Shown: positions 21,803 to 34,121 of the stretch, one piece after another | How the letters are laid out: every line of letters begins with the position of its first letter | Position numbering within the stretch: the stretch's first letter is position 1 | NCBI GenBank assembly: GCA_001574975.1 | Contig: KQ965790.1 | Location: forward strand, 194,679 to 258,678 | Length of the DNA: 64,000 bases | Direction of reading: 5' to 3' | Source: Gonapodya prolifera JEL478 | Lineage: Eukaryota > Monoblepharomycota > Monoblepharidomycetes > Monoblepharidales > Gonapodyaceae | The notes under the pieces: model-generated | The model's database searches: none | What the model was told of the DNA's origin: nothing | Seen by the model: the letters and a program-made list of their open reading frames with translations, nothing else | Translations under genes and position numbers: made by a program

Positions 21803-24520
21803 ATGAAACGCGTGGCATCGATTGCGCAACATTTGTCCGGGGAAAGCTCTAAAGCTGAACAGTCTGACCCGGCTAAATTGGTATGTCGCGTCCGGATGCG
21901 TCCAGTTGTAAGAGTTGCTCATTGTCCAACTTCCCCATCCTTGAATCAACGTCAGCCAACTAGTTTGACAACAGCACGTACCTATTTATCACAAGGTCTT
22001 CCCCCACGACCCGAACTTAAACCGGAAAATCCAAAGAAGTTCGTCATCCCTTTCTGAAACGTTCATGATTGGGATATTGACTCTACCACAGTCCTTGGGA
22101 GAATAAGCTCGCAGAACTGGAATGGAGGAAGTCGATAGCACGAATTAAATTCGAGGATGACCGGGGAGTTACCCGACAGCGCACGCAAGGAAAGTTGCTC
22201 GTCAGAGAGCGCCTGGAACGTAAGGGAAAAGACGTTAGTCTGTGATTGGCTCCACCTAAACGAGAGAGAATTAGTGTTGATTGACCCAGGAAGCCTTCGC
22301 GAGCATGGCTCGATAGCGGGGACAATGAAGCTGAACGAAGATGGTGAGTGTTGGTCATAAAACGGTATAGTTTGCCTTCCTTGACGGTACCAAAACCACC
22401 AGGCTCTGTTGCTGACTTCCAGCCTGCGAACTTTGTTGCTGGGCGAGCAAACATCAATGGACGTCCAGTGATTATTGGCGCCGACGATTTCACCGTGCGA
22501 GGGGGTCATCAAGATGGAGCAATTGCTGAAAAACAAGGTTACGCAGAGCGCATTGCTCGGCAAGTGTGTTTTGTCTTGAATGGTTTTCCATCGGAGGCAT
22601 ACTAAATGGTAACGATTCGTACTTGGTGCACTAAACAAGTACCGTGTACCATGCATGTAGGTACTTGGACGCGTTTAGAGTCTAACATTCGGTTTGAAAG
22701 AAGAACTTCTCAACAGACGTCTGCTCGATGGTTCGTCCGGCGGAGGAAGTGTGGTGTCCATTCTTCAACGGGGGTACAGTTCCCTTCCCATAATGTATGG
22801 ATTTGGAAATCTTGTGAGAATGCTCGACGAGATTCCAGTCGTGGCGAGTGAGTCTATGACGTGAGAGCGGTTTGCAAAATGAAAAGATGCACTTATGTCG
22901 ACATTTATCCAGTGGCGTGTGGTCCCACCGTTGGCCTGGCTTCTGCGCGAGCCACGGTTGCACACTTTACCATTGGATGCTCAGCAATATCGTCACTCTT
23001 CGCCGCTGGTAAGGTGATAGGGTGATTTGTGCACGAAACCGCACCGAACTTTGTTCCACAGGACCTCCAATGGTTGTCCACGCAACCCATGAGCGCTTGA
23101 CTAATATACAGCTCGGAGGATGCCAGGTCATGGCCTCGAACGGCACTTTCGAGTGAGTGCTACTGTACCACACGGAAGTCACTGTTTTTATGGTCGTCGT
23201 TCCTCAAACAGCAATATCGCTTCCACGGAAGAAGGGTGTTTTGATCTCATACGTCGGTTCCTTTCGTATTTGCCCATGAATCGCTGGGGAATGCCTCCGA
23301 TTACGCCCCCTCCAAGACGAGAAGCGTTGGCAGATTGGGAGGGCGCAGACCGGGATAGAATAATGAGGGTCATCCCGACAAATCGAAAGAAACCCTACGA
23401 CCCTCGAGATTATTTGCGATGCATTGTGGACCCAGGGTCACTTTTCGAGGTAAGTGCTTTGCTGGCTCTTCCTAAACACTCAAGCAGCCATGACATTGAA
23501 ATTGGTTTCTGCACCGTTGGAAGATCGGCACGCACTGGGGCAAGTCACATGGCATTTTCTTCGCCCGCATTTGCGGTTTCCCTGTTGGTATAATGGCGAG
23601 TGATCCTCGTTTCGAGGGTGGAGCGATGACGGCAGATTCAGCCAATAAGCTCGGTCGATTCGCTGGGCTCTGTAGCACATTTCACCTCCCCGTTATAGAC
23701 TTTGTTGATTGTCCCGGTGAGTACGGTTTCAAAAGGTCTTGAGATAGCGGCACTTACACAGAACGAGAGCAGGGTTTGCAATCGGCACAAAGGCCGAGAA
23801 AGCCGGCACCGTTCGCGCTGGCTCGCGATTAGCCGTCACTTTGTACGAGTCCAAAGTTCCATTCTTTGTTTGCGTCGTTCGTAAAGGGTACGGTGTCGCG
23901 ACCGGTGTGATCGCAGGGCGTGGGCACGGTGACGTGGAGTATGGTGGTGGCCAGGATGTTCGCGTTGGTTGGATATCCGTGCGTGGTTCCGTGACACGAA
24001 GTTTATCTTTTGCTGCTCACACTTTTGTTGCTCACGTGTGTTCTCAGATGGAGGTCGGAGGACCGCCTTTGGAGGGTGGAATCGAAGGTGTGTGAATTTC
24101 TGTACAGATATTCGGACCGGCGATAACGTGCGTCTCTTTGTTCGTAGCGGCATTCAAAAGAGACCTGGAGGCGATTAAAGATCCGCAAGCGAGGGAAAAG
24201 GAGAGAGCAAAGGTAACATATGGCGGGAATGAACTCGATGGTCGGTGCTCACATACCTCAACCCAAAGATTGACGCATCAATGCGGGCTTTGATAGACCC
24301 TCTTATAAGCGCAGAGCATTTTGCAATCGAAGAGGTGATCGACCCTCGTGACACACGACAAATGGTTCAGGAGTGGCTCGAAATCGTGTACCAAACACGG
24401 ATACCGGAGCTGATTGTACGGGACACACCGTTAAAGACAGGTGGTGGTGCGTATGCAAAGGTTTGTGAAGCTTTATTTGTGTGCTTTTGTGGGTCTCGTG
24501 ATAAGTTATTTTTTTATTAG
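21803..24520 (+). CDS. Acyl-CoA carboxylase, carboxyltransferase subunit
   Basis: Carboxyltransferase half of a biotin-dependent acyl-CoA carboxylase (PccB/MccB-like). It transfers carboxyl from biotin to an acyl-CoA and needs a separate biotin-carboxylase subunit, not seen in this window. Roughly ten exons carry RTQGKLLVRERLE, NINGRPVIIGADDFTVRGGH, PVVAMTSVACGPTVGLASA, GCQVMASNGTF, YDPRDYLRCIVDPGSLFE, RICGFPVGIMASDP, VIDFVDCPGF and GGPPLEGGIEAAFKRDLEA. Both crotonase-fold halves are represented. The 5' end is less sure. I place it at the ATG at 21803, with an exon containing GLPPRPELKPENP that joins PWENKLAELEWRKSI through a GTTCGT donor (phase 2). If that join is wrong, 21803-22057 is a separate ~60-residue gene. 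The stop at 24520 follows GGGAYAK. Confidence 0.78.
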
Positions 24521-24567
24521 TATTTACCGTAATGACGAGTTTTCGGTTAGATAATCAAGACGCATAT

Positions 24568-25807
24568 TTAAGGCTTAGCGATTATGGAGGCGGGAGGTTT
24601 AGCACCGAATTGGGACTGTTTGAATAATAGCGAATGAGAACTCAGACACTCCACAGAAGAACTTTTTTCAAAATACTCACAACCCAGGCCTTGTTTTCGG
24701 GTCCAAACCATTTGGACCACAGCGCTTCAAATGTGCCGTCCGAAATCATGTCCGACATTGCACTGTTCACTGCGGCAAGGACCGTGGAGTTCACCGCCCG
24801 CTGTGCTTTCGAGAACGCCAGCGCCCATCGATGCTGCGTAGCTGTGCTCAGCACAGCTTTGTACTTGCCGGTATCAATGTACTTTGGGAACCTAGTGGAA
24901 GGATGATGTAAAGATACTGGTTCTCACTTTTCACTTCGCGGTTCATCTTACGCGATCTCGTCATCGATGACACCTTGCGTTTCTCCAGCATCCATTGCCG
25001 CCACCATATCACCTGTTTTCGTTTACATTTCTGCAGATTAGTTGCCACATAAATCGTGCGAATACTCTATTTGAACGCACCCAGAACGTCAGCGGTTGCA
25101 CCATCAAACCCGCGAAGGGTGACAACAGAGCCCTTCCCCGTTCCGCCAAGCTCCTTATCCCATCTTTCTCCCAGTGCGATATTGGTGGAGTTGGAAATCG
25201 CTCCAATTGTTTTGCCGCGCAAATCTTCAACTTTGGAAATTGTGGAATCAATGTGAACCAAAAGGCACTCATCGAAGCAGCCGTACGGTTTCGACTATGG
25301 AGTAGTACGACAAGAGATCATGGGTATATTAGGGGGGGAAACAAGATTGAACAGGTGGAAATGTGCTCTTGTGATGTCCCCATCCAAATGAACTCACGAA
25401 GTCGAAGAACCCAAGCCTGTACTCGGTGATCGCCTGTCCAATCAAGATGCAATCTACCTCGCGATTATCGACTGCGTCGCGGAACTGTGACAAAACCAGT
25501 TGAGAGAGTCCGAATGTGTCAGGGAGTTTTCGATTGCGACTTCAATCACCTTGTCCCAGTCTTTCTGAATCCATCGCGCCTTGACACCGAGCCTACGAGC
25601 AATCTCTTCGCCCACCGCACTCTCGTAGCCGACGCGGTTTCCATCTTCCTACGAAATCGTGAAATCGTGTCGCTTCGGCAACCGATCGCGGGCCGAACTG
25701 AATACCGACGCAGCACTTACATCGAAGTAATTGATCGGGACAACTGGCGCTCCAAAGCATCCGTACGTGATTGTGCCAGGGGTGACCAATCCTTCTGGAG
25801 GCGCCAT
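24568..25807 (-). CDS. Bacterial-type family 3 solute-binding protein, copy 1
   Basis: Periplasmic-binding-protein fold of the SBP_bac_3 family (amino-acid ABC transporter receptors and PheC-type cyclohexadienyl dehydratases). In bacteria these bind amino acids or related acids. Here the gene has about seven exons with fungal-type GTGAGT donors. The ATG at 25805-25807 opens MAPPEGLVTPGTITYGCFG, with no signal peptide or membrane helix, so the product should be cytosolic. Motifs in order: GYESAVGEEIARRLGV, WIQKDWDKV, VDCILIGQAITEYR, FDECLLV, LGGTGKGSVV, GFDGATADVLG, FPKYIDTGKY, WALAFSK, LWSKWFGPENKAW. The last exon (SQFGAKPP..., stop 24568) lies beyond a small intron. It is a tandem paralogue of copy 2. 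No ABC permease or ATPase is nearby. The origin by horizontal transfer is inferred. Confidence 0.84.
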
Positions 25808-26098
25808 ATTTTGAGAGGGAGAGCGGCGATGTTTGTGTAGTTGGCTGTGGCCGTAATCCAGTCCATCGTCGGGCCGTTGTTCCACTCTTTGTCGGGTCGT
25901 ATCCCGCAGTGAGCCAGTACTACACTCATTCACGTGGCCAAAGCGGTTTCAACTTTCCTCGCATTTAGGAGTAACCCCCTCCCTTCTTTCTCGCAGCGTA
26001 CTTCTGTTTGCCCGTTTCTTGTCCACCTTGAACCCTTGAACAAGTTGATTTCATATGTTACATTAAACAAATTACGCAAGTCTCGATTTCATTTGCCT

Positions 26099-27559
26099 TT
26101 GGGAGTAATACACTCTGGCACCGGCTTTGCCCCAAACGCGCTCTACCAGGAACAAGTCAGTGACCCCATTCAACACAACGTTACAACCCCCGTCCCCCTG
26201 AAACTCACCGCCCACGACTGGTTTCCCTCCCCGAACCATTTCTTCCACAGCGTGGCCATGGTCCCGTCCTCAATCATTCCCGTCAGCACCTTGTCGCATG
26301 CCGTTCGCACGTCCACGGGGCCGGGTTGGACAGAGGCGCCCCGGGACTTGGAAAATGCGAGGGCCCAGATTTGCCTCGTGTGGGTAGAAAGGACGGCGCT
26401 GGAGGAAGTGGTGGTATGGTGGAGAAGATGTGTGGGCGTGCTGAGCTGGGGCGGACATGACGAACGTACCGATACTTTCCAGTGTCTATGTACTTCGGGA
26501 ACGCAATTTCGTCGTCAATGACGCCGTCCGTCTCGCCCTTGTCCATGGCTTTGACCATGTCACCTGAGGCGTGGTGGTAGGAAGACGTCAGCGAGGTTGT
26601 TAAAAGTTAGCACGGCCACGCGGCAACTCTCTCACGCTCAAGTACCGTTCGACAATCGACAATCGACGTTCAGCTCCCGTTTTGTCTTGGCCCAACTCAC
26701 CCAGAACGTCATCTGTTGCGCCGTCGAACCCAACAAGTTTTACGACGCTTCCTTTTCCCGTACCACCCAATTGACGATCCCAGTTCTCTCCAAGGGTCAT
26801 GTTTGTGGAGTCTGTGGAAAGATTCACAGGGTTGGACAACGCGGTTGGCTCCTTACGAAGGTGAAGAAACGAGCAACCTAAACGACTCACCGGTGATGGC
26901 ACCGATCCTCATCCCGCGCAACGCTTCAGCGTCATTTTTGATTGGCGAGTCCGCCTTAACGAGGAGGCACTCGTCGAACTCTCCGTAAGGAACAGACTTT
27001 GGGGTATTTGGTGAAGGTGACAATTCGAGTTGAGCCTTCCCCTGGTGGAAAAAGGATGTATATTCCACTCACGAAGTCAATGTATGTTTTCCTTTTGTCT
27101 GTGATGGCCTGAAAAGGTCGGATTGAAGCGGTGTAGCGCGATTACGATGATGTCCTCAAGAATGTGTTTCACGAGCAGACGGACCTGCCCCACAAAGATT
27201 GCATCGACTTCCCCATTATCACAAGAGCTTCGGAACTGTCGTGATACGCGTCGATGGAGAGGTGGAGAGCGATCAGTTTGGAGACTGGCCCCGAACGATC
27301 AACGGCAACGACGAACCTTGTCCCAATCTTTCTGCACCCAGACGACGTTTACCCCGAGCCGCTTTCCAAGCTCAGTGGCAACCTCGGCATCGTAGCCGTG
27401 GTGCGTCCCGTCTGGGGTCTGAGAGCTCGAATTTAATGGTACGGCGACAAGGTAGCCGCGATCGCAGTTGTAATCACTCACAATCCAATGGGCCGGGGGA
27501 AGGTCGAATCCACCGAAACCAAATGTGAGCTGCCCTGCATTGACGAGTCCTGCGACCAT
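26099..27559 (-). CDS. Bacterial-type family 3 solute-binding protein, copy 2
   Basis: Paralogue of the preceding gene with the same exon logic. The ATG at 27557-27559 opens MVAGLVNAGQLTFGFGGFDL; again no secretion signal. It continues GYDAEVATELGKRLGV, WVQKDWDKV (donor GTTCGT), EVDAIFVGQ, AITDKRKTYIDF, YGEFDECLLVKADSPI, LGENWDRQLGGTGKGSVV, GFDGATDDVLG, AMDKGETDGVIDDEIAFPKY, IWALAFSK and LWKKWFGEGNQSWA. The short last exon, SAFGAKPVPECITPKGK, ends at 26099 and matches the last exon of copy 1 in position and sequence. Both copies are therefore full-length with an inherited intron set. The frame is open throughout. Ligand and role unknown; binding of an amino acid or arogenate-like acid is the family default. 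Confidence 0.84.
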
Positions 27560-28041
27560 GGTGTGTTCCTTGTCCTGGTTCTCCAAGATTGAAATGTTTT
27601 ATCGGCCCGACGTCCCGTGTTGCCCTTATCTTTTACTTAGTCGGGTTTGAGACGAGTACACTTCCAACGAGAACGAACACGAATGAACAGAATATGGCAA
27701 TTATTTCTCTCCTAATATCGTAGATTTTGCTACAACGTGTGTAGCGAGCACGACAACAATCAGAAGTCGCTAAGCACGTTCGTTTTCCTTCCCCAGCTCA
27801 TCACCAAATAACAGAATGAGACTTGGTGTAGAAAGAGAGTGCGCCGGGTCGTGATCCGAGGGGAGCACTTCAGCAGTTCGTGATCGAGCTGTGCCACAAT
27901 CATTCAGTCGGCCCGTTTCTGTTGCCGTCTTGAACCCCGCCAGCCCAATTATAACTGCTCGCACTCCAGGCACTCGGCAGCAACCGCATCACCTTCGTTC
28001 GTCCCAACTGCAGCCAATCCCACGCGATTGATCTCCATACA
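27560..28041. promoter_or_regulatory. Divergent intergenic region, binding protein / GS-like gene
   Basis: This 482-bp gap separates the start of solute-binding copy 2 (-) from the glutamine-synthetase-like gene (+). It holds no convincing ORF and must carry both promoters. CT-rich tracts precede the + strand start. No defined operator was recognised. Confidence 0.35.
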
Positions 28042-30418
28042 ATGGCCTCTACTGAACTCCTTGCGCAAATCACACCCAAGAGCACCCCATCCAGCGACCT
28101 CGAGAAGGAAGTCAGGGAGAAAACCGTCAAGTATGGGAGCAAGTTCATGAGACTCATCTGGGTGAGTTTTCTACTCCGTTGCCCCTCGAGTGCTGTTGTT
28201 TACGTTGTTTGACCCATCCACTGTGAATCGACGGTTATCTCCTCGTCAACGAAAATCTTCGTGATTCCAGACTGTGAGTATTCATTCATCTTGACTCGTC
28301 TTTTTTTCGAGCCGTGAGGCCGTCGAACGATCGTGTCTCTGACACCAATGTCCCCCAAACCGCATATGCTCACCACATCAATTGGTCAAATCAGGATTAC
28401 TCGTAAGTTGAGAAACTTGCTTCGACACAGTGAAGGGATGAAGTTTTTCTGACGCGCAAATCCGCACATTTCTAATGCAGAGCTCTTGTCCGAGCCCGTG
28501 TCGTTACTCTCGGACGATTCTTTGACTCGGTTGCCATGAAGGGCACTCCCGTCTTTGGAGGTGCCATGGCTCTCCCTATCATGTACGACAGCGTTCCTTC
28601 CTCGATCGGTGATGCCGGCGTCTCTGGTGGTGTTATAATGAAGCCCGGTGAGTGGTCATTCGCGATATGATACGGCGGAAGTCTGGGCTTGAGGTGCAGA
28701 GACGATGGATCGGACTTCTGGATTCTGTCTCTACGCCTTTGGCGAGCTCCTTTTGCTGACTCATTGTCAGAGAGGGGCGCTGGACCCGAATTCTGCACCA
28801 AGTCATTTACGGCATTTGCGAACTCTCCATTTCTAACTCATCTTCATGTCTGAATTTAAGATTTCCGCTCCTCGAAGCCTTGCCCCTGGCACCCGGCCCA
28901 CTACATGACCATGGGCAACCTCTTCATTCCCGGTGAGCTCAACCACAAAAGGTTCACGGAACCATTTCCATCGAACTTACCCCTTGTTCCGATCCAGACG
29001 GAAAGGGCGGCCACAAACCATGGGCTCTGTGCCCACGCAGTTTCCTCCAAACCCAATTGGACCGCATGAAGTCTCAGTTCGGATACGATGTCATTGCCGG
29101 AGTTGAGAACGAGGTTGGTCTTGATTCACACAACCCACAGTTATACCGGCCATACACCTCCTGACACTCTTACCACCCTTCACAGTTCATCCTCTACAAA
29201 TCGGCCGACGACAAGGGCAACGTCGTCCCCATCAATCTGACCAACTACTCCGAAACCGCTGGTCTCCGCGGCGACATCGCCGGTCTTTTCGACACCATCG
29301 TCGAGGGAATTATTGAGGGCGGTATCCCCATGGGCCAGTACCACACTGAGTGTGCGGACGGTCAATACGAAATCACTACCGGTGAGTCCATTTTGAGAAG
29401 GTCTGCGTTGTCATAACTTGGGATACTAACCCTCAAGCTTTCCAAACCCGGAAACCCCCTTCCTGCCATTAGCCCCCATGGAAGCGATGGCTCTTGCCGA
29501 CGCCACTATTTACATCCGCGAGGTCATCCACGGTGTTGCGGCCAAGCACGGCATCAACGCCACCTTCTCGCCCAAAGTGTTCCCAGACCAAGCCGGCTCC
29601 GCGTCGCACATCCACTTCTCCTTCCGCGACGCTGCCGGAAAGAACGTCTACCCGGACCCCAACGAGAAGTACGGCATCAGCAAGCACGGCCAGGCCTTCA
29701 TGGTGCGTTCATACGACTGGGACCTCGCCAATTGTGTCTTAGTATTGATGAACCCACTACCCTTTGTACAGGCCGGAATCCTTGAACACCTCCCCTCCAT
29801 GATCGCCATCACCCTCCCCAGCGCCGCTTCTTACAAGCGTGTCGTTCCCAGTGCCTGGGCTGGTGTCTTCACTGCGTGGGGTATTGAGAACAAGGAAACA
29901 CCTGTGCGTGTGACTGAGGACACTTTCGGCGTCGTGAACAACGTGGAAATCAAGGCTGTCGATGGAACTGCCAACATGTGAGTTCATGCGGGGGTCCAAA
30001 AAAATCGTTGTAGTCAACCTCACACCGCCCAACTTTTCAGCTACCTCGCCCTTGGTGCCATCATCGCGGCCGGACTGGACGGCATGGAACGCGGACTCAC
30101 CCTTCCCGAAAACACCCAATGCGATCCCTTCTCCCTCTCCGACGAAGAGAAGAAGGCACGCCGCATCACCGCCCTCCCCAACACCTTCACCTCCTCCATC
30201 GCCAACTTCAAGGCCAACCCGCTGTGGAAGAAGGTCATGGGAGAGGACATGTACAACATGTTCATCGCCGCGAGGACCAACGAGCAGGAGTACTTCTCCA
30301 AAGTGTCCGACGACGAGCTGAGATCCATGCACGTGCTTCGGGTGAGTGGCAGGGTTTTGGGTGTAATTTTGCGCAATTGTCACTGACACATTTCGTATTC
30401 AATTTGTTTCAGTACTAA
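28042..30418 (+). CDS. Glutamine-synthetase-like protein (type I-like)
   Basis: GlnA-superfamily ATP-dependent ligase joining ammonia or an amine to the gamma-carboxyl of glutamate; the type I-like branch common in fungi, which includes FluG-like and gamma-glutamyl-amine forms. About ten exons. The ATG at 28042 starts MASTELLAQITPKSTPSSDL. Motifs: the beta-grasp portion ARVVTLGRFFDSV, then GYDVIAGVENEFILYKS (first metal Glu), YHTECADGQYEITT (metal Glu), DQAGSASHIHFSFRD (metal His), SYKRVVPSAWAG and VNNVEIKAVDGTANIYLALG. Length, about 460 residues, is normal for the type. Metal-site residues are intact. The last exon ends R|Y-stop at 30416-30418. True amine acceptor unknown; the sequence differs from the canonical type II fungal enzyme. 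Confidence 0.86.
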
Positions 30419-30584
30419 ATTTCATCCCCACCAGTTTTCTTGTGCCTCTGGCCGTTTTCCTTCCCCCCCATCTCGCTTCTTGTACTTTGAGACGGTTTGT
30501 GTAGTTATATTATGTAGTGCAATCAATGCAAAAGAGCCTTTCTAGTCAATCTCGTCCTCCTTCCTCATTTGACCCCAGTCGATC

Positions 30585-31629
30585 TCATCTGTTCCCTGGA
30601 CGTTCATACAGATCCCCGAAGAACTGTGCTTCCACGTCATTGTCCGGAACTTCTGGTCGGTTATCGGAACCACCCATCCTGGAGACTTGGGTTTGGTGTA
30701 CAAAATCGTTCGCCCATGGGAGATCGAGCTTTGCTCCTAGATTCTCGTGTAAAGAACGTGGACCACCGTTGAGTGTGGTGGAAATGGCGGCGCCGCTTAC
30801 AACCGTGGGATGACCCAAGTGTTCTCCTGTTGTTGAGTTGAGGCTGTCTGCTCGAAGCTTGGAAGAAGCAGGGGTGCCACCCAAGCTGAAGGTACGCTCT
30901 AACCATTTGCCCGTACTTCGCAAAGCATTTTCAGCGCCCGCATTGGCCGCGAGCACTGTTGATGTTTTTGTGAGCAGGAACGAGGCGCAAAGGGCAGCAA
31001 GAGGATAGGAGAGTGGTCCGAGATGGGTAAGTACCGCCGATACACAGGAAGTGAGTCCGTTGTCGTGAGTAGGGTTGTGGTGGGGGGTTGGTGAAGGTAG
31101 AAGCTGTGTTTTAACTTCGAATATATCCATCCGGACCAGCGATTTCTCCTTGATCCGTGACAGGCGGGGACGCTCATAATCTCACCATAATAACCGGTCC
31201 TCCAACTACGGTACAATACTCTGCGACCGCCCCGACGAGTTCCACTGGCGAAGCGTTGAGGATTCCCGGATCGAGGACAACAGCATGTGGTACTTGGTAG
31301 TCGCCAGTGGGATTCGATTGGATGATAGAGTCTGCCAAGAATCTCGCAAGATCGGGCTGCGCATGAGACGCGAAAATGTCCAAGAGGTAATCGTTTGGTG
31401 TCCCAAGCGAACCAGCAAGCACCGATCGCGACGCATGCGGGGCTCGCGAAAGCCATTCGGGATTCTTTGGCGTCACGGGCGAGACCGCATGGAAAGAAAA
31501 TGGTATCGCGTGTGCGATCGATGCCCTCGCTGTTTCGATATGGTTAAAATGAAGCATCCCGATCACAAGATTGCATCCTTCGCACTTACGTGGACCAACC
31601 AAATACATGATTCGAAGCGCCCGCGTCAT
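30585..31629 (-). CDS. Unknown protein with one membrane helix
   Basis: I do not recognise a family. The ATG at 31627-31629 opens MTRALRIMYLVGP, and a GTAAGT intron then leads to an exon with RASIAHAIPFSFHAVSPV, RSVLAGSLGTPNDYLLDIFA and ELVGAVAEYCTVVGGPVIM. After one or two further introns (31.0-31.2 kb, boundaries unresolved) the frame continues PLSYPLAALCASFLLTKTS, a likely membrane helix, then a polar tail ending at 30585. The steady open frame on both sides of plausible splice sites and the absence of repeats argue for a real gene. It converges tail-to-tail with the glutamine-synthetase-like gene (167 bp between stops). Confidence 0.55.
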
Positions 31630-33899
31630 TTTTGGGGGATGAGTGAGATTGGATGATACGATCAATCGGTTTCAACTATGAGGCAAATTTTCGACTTGAG
31701 CTGCCCAACATCTTTAGCCGAACAGCACAAACCGATGCGGGGTTGTTGTTGGACCGTCGCTAGAACCCGGCAATGCCCAAAGGCACAACAAGGGGTGACT
31801 GGCAGTCTCTCACCATTCCATCTGGAAGTTTGAGAACGATAATGGTCTTCCTCTCCAGCTGCTTGGAGTTTTCCACCATCCTCTTTTCAGCTTTTGCAGC
31901 TATCTCACTGCACTATACAGACGGAGAAAGCGGACAGCTGACACCATCCTCCTGCACCGCCATGTGAGGCGGGTCCTTCCAGCGCACATTGGGTAGGAAT
32001 GTGCCCTAATCCGGCAAGGTAGGCACCGAGTAAGGGCTCGTATTTTTCTCTCTGTATTATTCTGCAGCAAATACAAGATTTTTGTACCGGACTGTAGTCA
32101 GTCCGGTGTTGCTCTTCGCTAGGCTGGAATGGCAGCTCTGCCCCTGACCTTCGATAATTTGTTTTATGTTGGGAGGGCGTCTGTGCCTCCACCAAAGTAG
32201 CAAATATGTAGAAGTAGAAATTTTGAATACTTCAATCCAGGGTGAAATTTTACTGGCCAACAGGCAGCGTTACATCGTCCCCCGGATTACGATGACTTAT
32301 TTTTTTTTGCGTCGTGGACCACTCACTTGCCAAATTGAGCACGGTCAATGACAGATCTCGGCCAGGGAAGAAGATAGTGTTTGGTGAGGGAGGTTTATGA
32401 GAGAGACCTTGACAGGACAGCTCCTCGTTTGCACGCCGCCTCTGCTCCTTCTCCTTTTCCGTCTTCCGGCTCTTAATCGGTGGGGTGAGCAATTCGTCGC
32501 TACGAGCACCGGTAATTCGGCGTACTCCGCGTCTGGAAAACCACTCGCGCAGCTCCCGACGATAAAATCAGGGGAAATGGAGTCATTGCGCTCTTCCGAG
32601 GTCCGAGCGTCATAAGAATTGCGAGAGCTCCTTGACACCCCGCCGATTCGCCGCCTTCCACAAACTCACCAAGCATCTCTTCGAAAAACGGTTAGTGGGA
32701 GCTACGTCAGAATAAGAAACCTCCAAGAAGCTTCGTTGGTGAGGCCGGCTGGAGAGACTCGTGTCGTGGGCCACTCCCTTATCTAGTCGAGGAGGGGACT
32801 GTGAGCATCGTCTCTGACCATGCGACCATGACAGATATAGGTTTTCATTCGCATTTCGCACTCCGCCTCCGCTTCTTCTCCGTCTTCCTCTTCCCGCTTC
32901 TGGCTCTTTGATCTCGAGGGGAGAACTTTGACGAGCCTGCACAGCTGCAGATATAGAACGTAGGAGCTTTGGTGGGCCCGATCAGCTGAGCGTCTCGCGC
33001 TTTAAGGAGACTCATCGCACACTCCACCATATTCGCTGACTTGCGCGACCCAGCATTCCGTCTTCTGAGAGAAGAAATCATGAGGTGCCTTGCTTTCCAG
33101 GTCCCGCGACGTTTGAGTCTCCCAGTGATTCCTCTCACGTTGGACGGCCACTAAACCACCCTGGAGGTAAAGATCTCCCCACAACGTCCTTGCATTTCTG
33201 AGAGTCCACCCTTGCTAACCCCAGATTACGCTCGTCAAAAAGAATCGTTCACCAGGTTTGAAGGTGGTCTTCCCCAATTTCCTTATGCATCACAGTGCCC
33301 CGTCGTTGCGCTCGACCCATGCAGCGCAGATGCACCCCGCCAGTGAATTTCGGCGTCTACCCCGAATAGCGTCGCTGGATTGACGTGCCAGGCCGACTGC
33401 GCTGCCCCGTGGAGTCGCAAAATGCGTGCAGACATTGCGCGGCAGGGGTCTGGGAATGTCTGCACGCATGTTTTGCCCCTTTGCGCGACTGCTAAAATTA
33501 CACGCCTCCAAGGGATAGCATTGATTCAGGATTCTGATTTTCTGCTTCAGCGGGCAGCGTCGCGGGTGCATGGGGTGGGAGCAGCTGAAGCGCAAAGTGA
33601 AGAATTACTACATTAGGCAACCAGCCTGTCGCATAATCAACTTTTTGCGACAAAATTGTGACTTATGCATCTTAAACCCCCAAAAGCAAAAGACAATCAA
33701 AAGGGAAGGTAGCTTCTTGGTCCTGGGGGGTGCGTGCAGGGTGGCAGGTGGTGTTGGGGCCCAGGAAGAGGCGGCTATTGTTGTACCAGAAATACATGCT
33801 GTAGTAGAAGAGCCGTGCACGACTGCAGAAGTGTACGGTCACTAAAAACATATTACACTGGGACAATATCTGATGGGCTTGTAACGTCATTGCGCACTG
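31630..33899. other. Long intergenic stretch, no convincing gene
   Basis: About 2.3 kb without a frame I can defend. Two CT-rich tracts at about 32430-32480 and 32860-32910 resemble each other (both read roughly CGCCTC..CTTCTTCTCC..TTCC..CTTCTGGCTCTT) and give open minus-strand frames rich in Arg/Ser, which I regard as composition effects. A 15-bp perfect inverted repeat lies at 33422-33469. CpG is still common here, unlike the next 4 kb. Confidence 0.5.
33422..33469. repeat. Perfect 15-bp inverted repeat (hairpin)
   Basis: The left arm ATGCGTGCAGACATT (33422-33436) is exactly complementary to the right arm AATGTCTGCACGCAT (33455-33469) with an 18-bp spacer. Flanking GTCGCAAAA and TTTTGCCCC..GCGCGAC extend the symmetry imperfectly. 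It lies close to the boundary of the CpG-poor repeat region. It could be a hairpin, a transcription-factor palindrome or a mobile-element end. Confidence 0.6.
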
Positions 33900-34121
33900 C
33901 AAGGTTCCACCCCACCAAAAGGACCACGCACTCCCAAGTGTCATTGTCCCTCAGGGGATGTCAGCCTCTTTAACTGGGTTTGCACGCGCCCTGGGAATGT
34001 AACACATATTAAGATTTCAAGAAAGTGGAGAAGACTGGAAAGATTTGAGTTAGAGTGGAAAGTGACTTGAGTGGAAGGCAATAGAACGCATGAAACGTTG
34101 AAGTTAGCAAAGGTGAAACGG

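Noticed and set aside
24568-27559. Bacterial contamination as the explanation for the solute-binding proteins.
   Set aside because: Both genes contain several GT..AG introns at matching places and are continuous with fungal-type genes on both sides, with no assembly gap nearby.
32345-33184. Arg/Ser-rich minus-strand frames in the 32-33 kb intergenic region.
   Set aside because: They coincide with CT-rich tracts on the + strand; open frames there are expected from composition.
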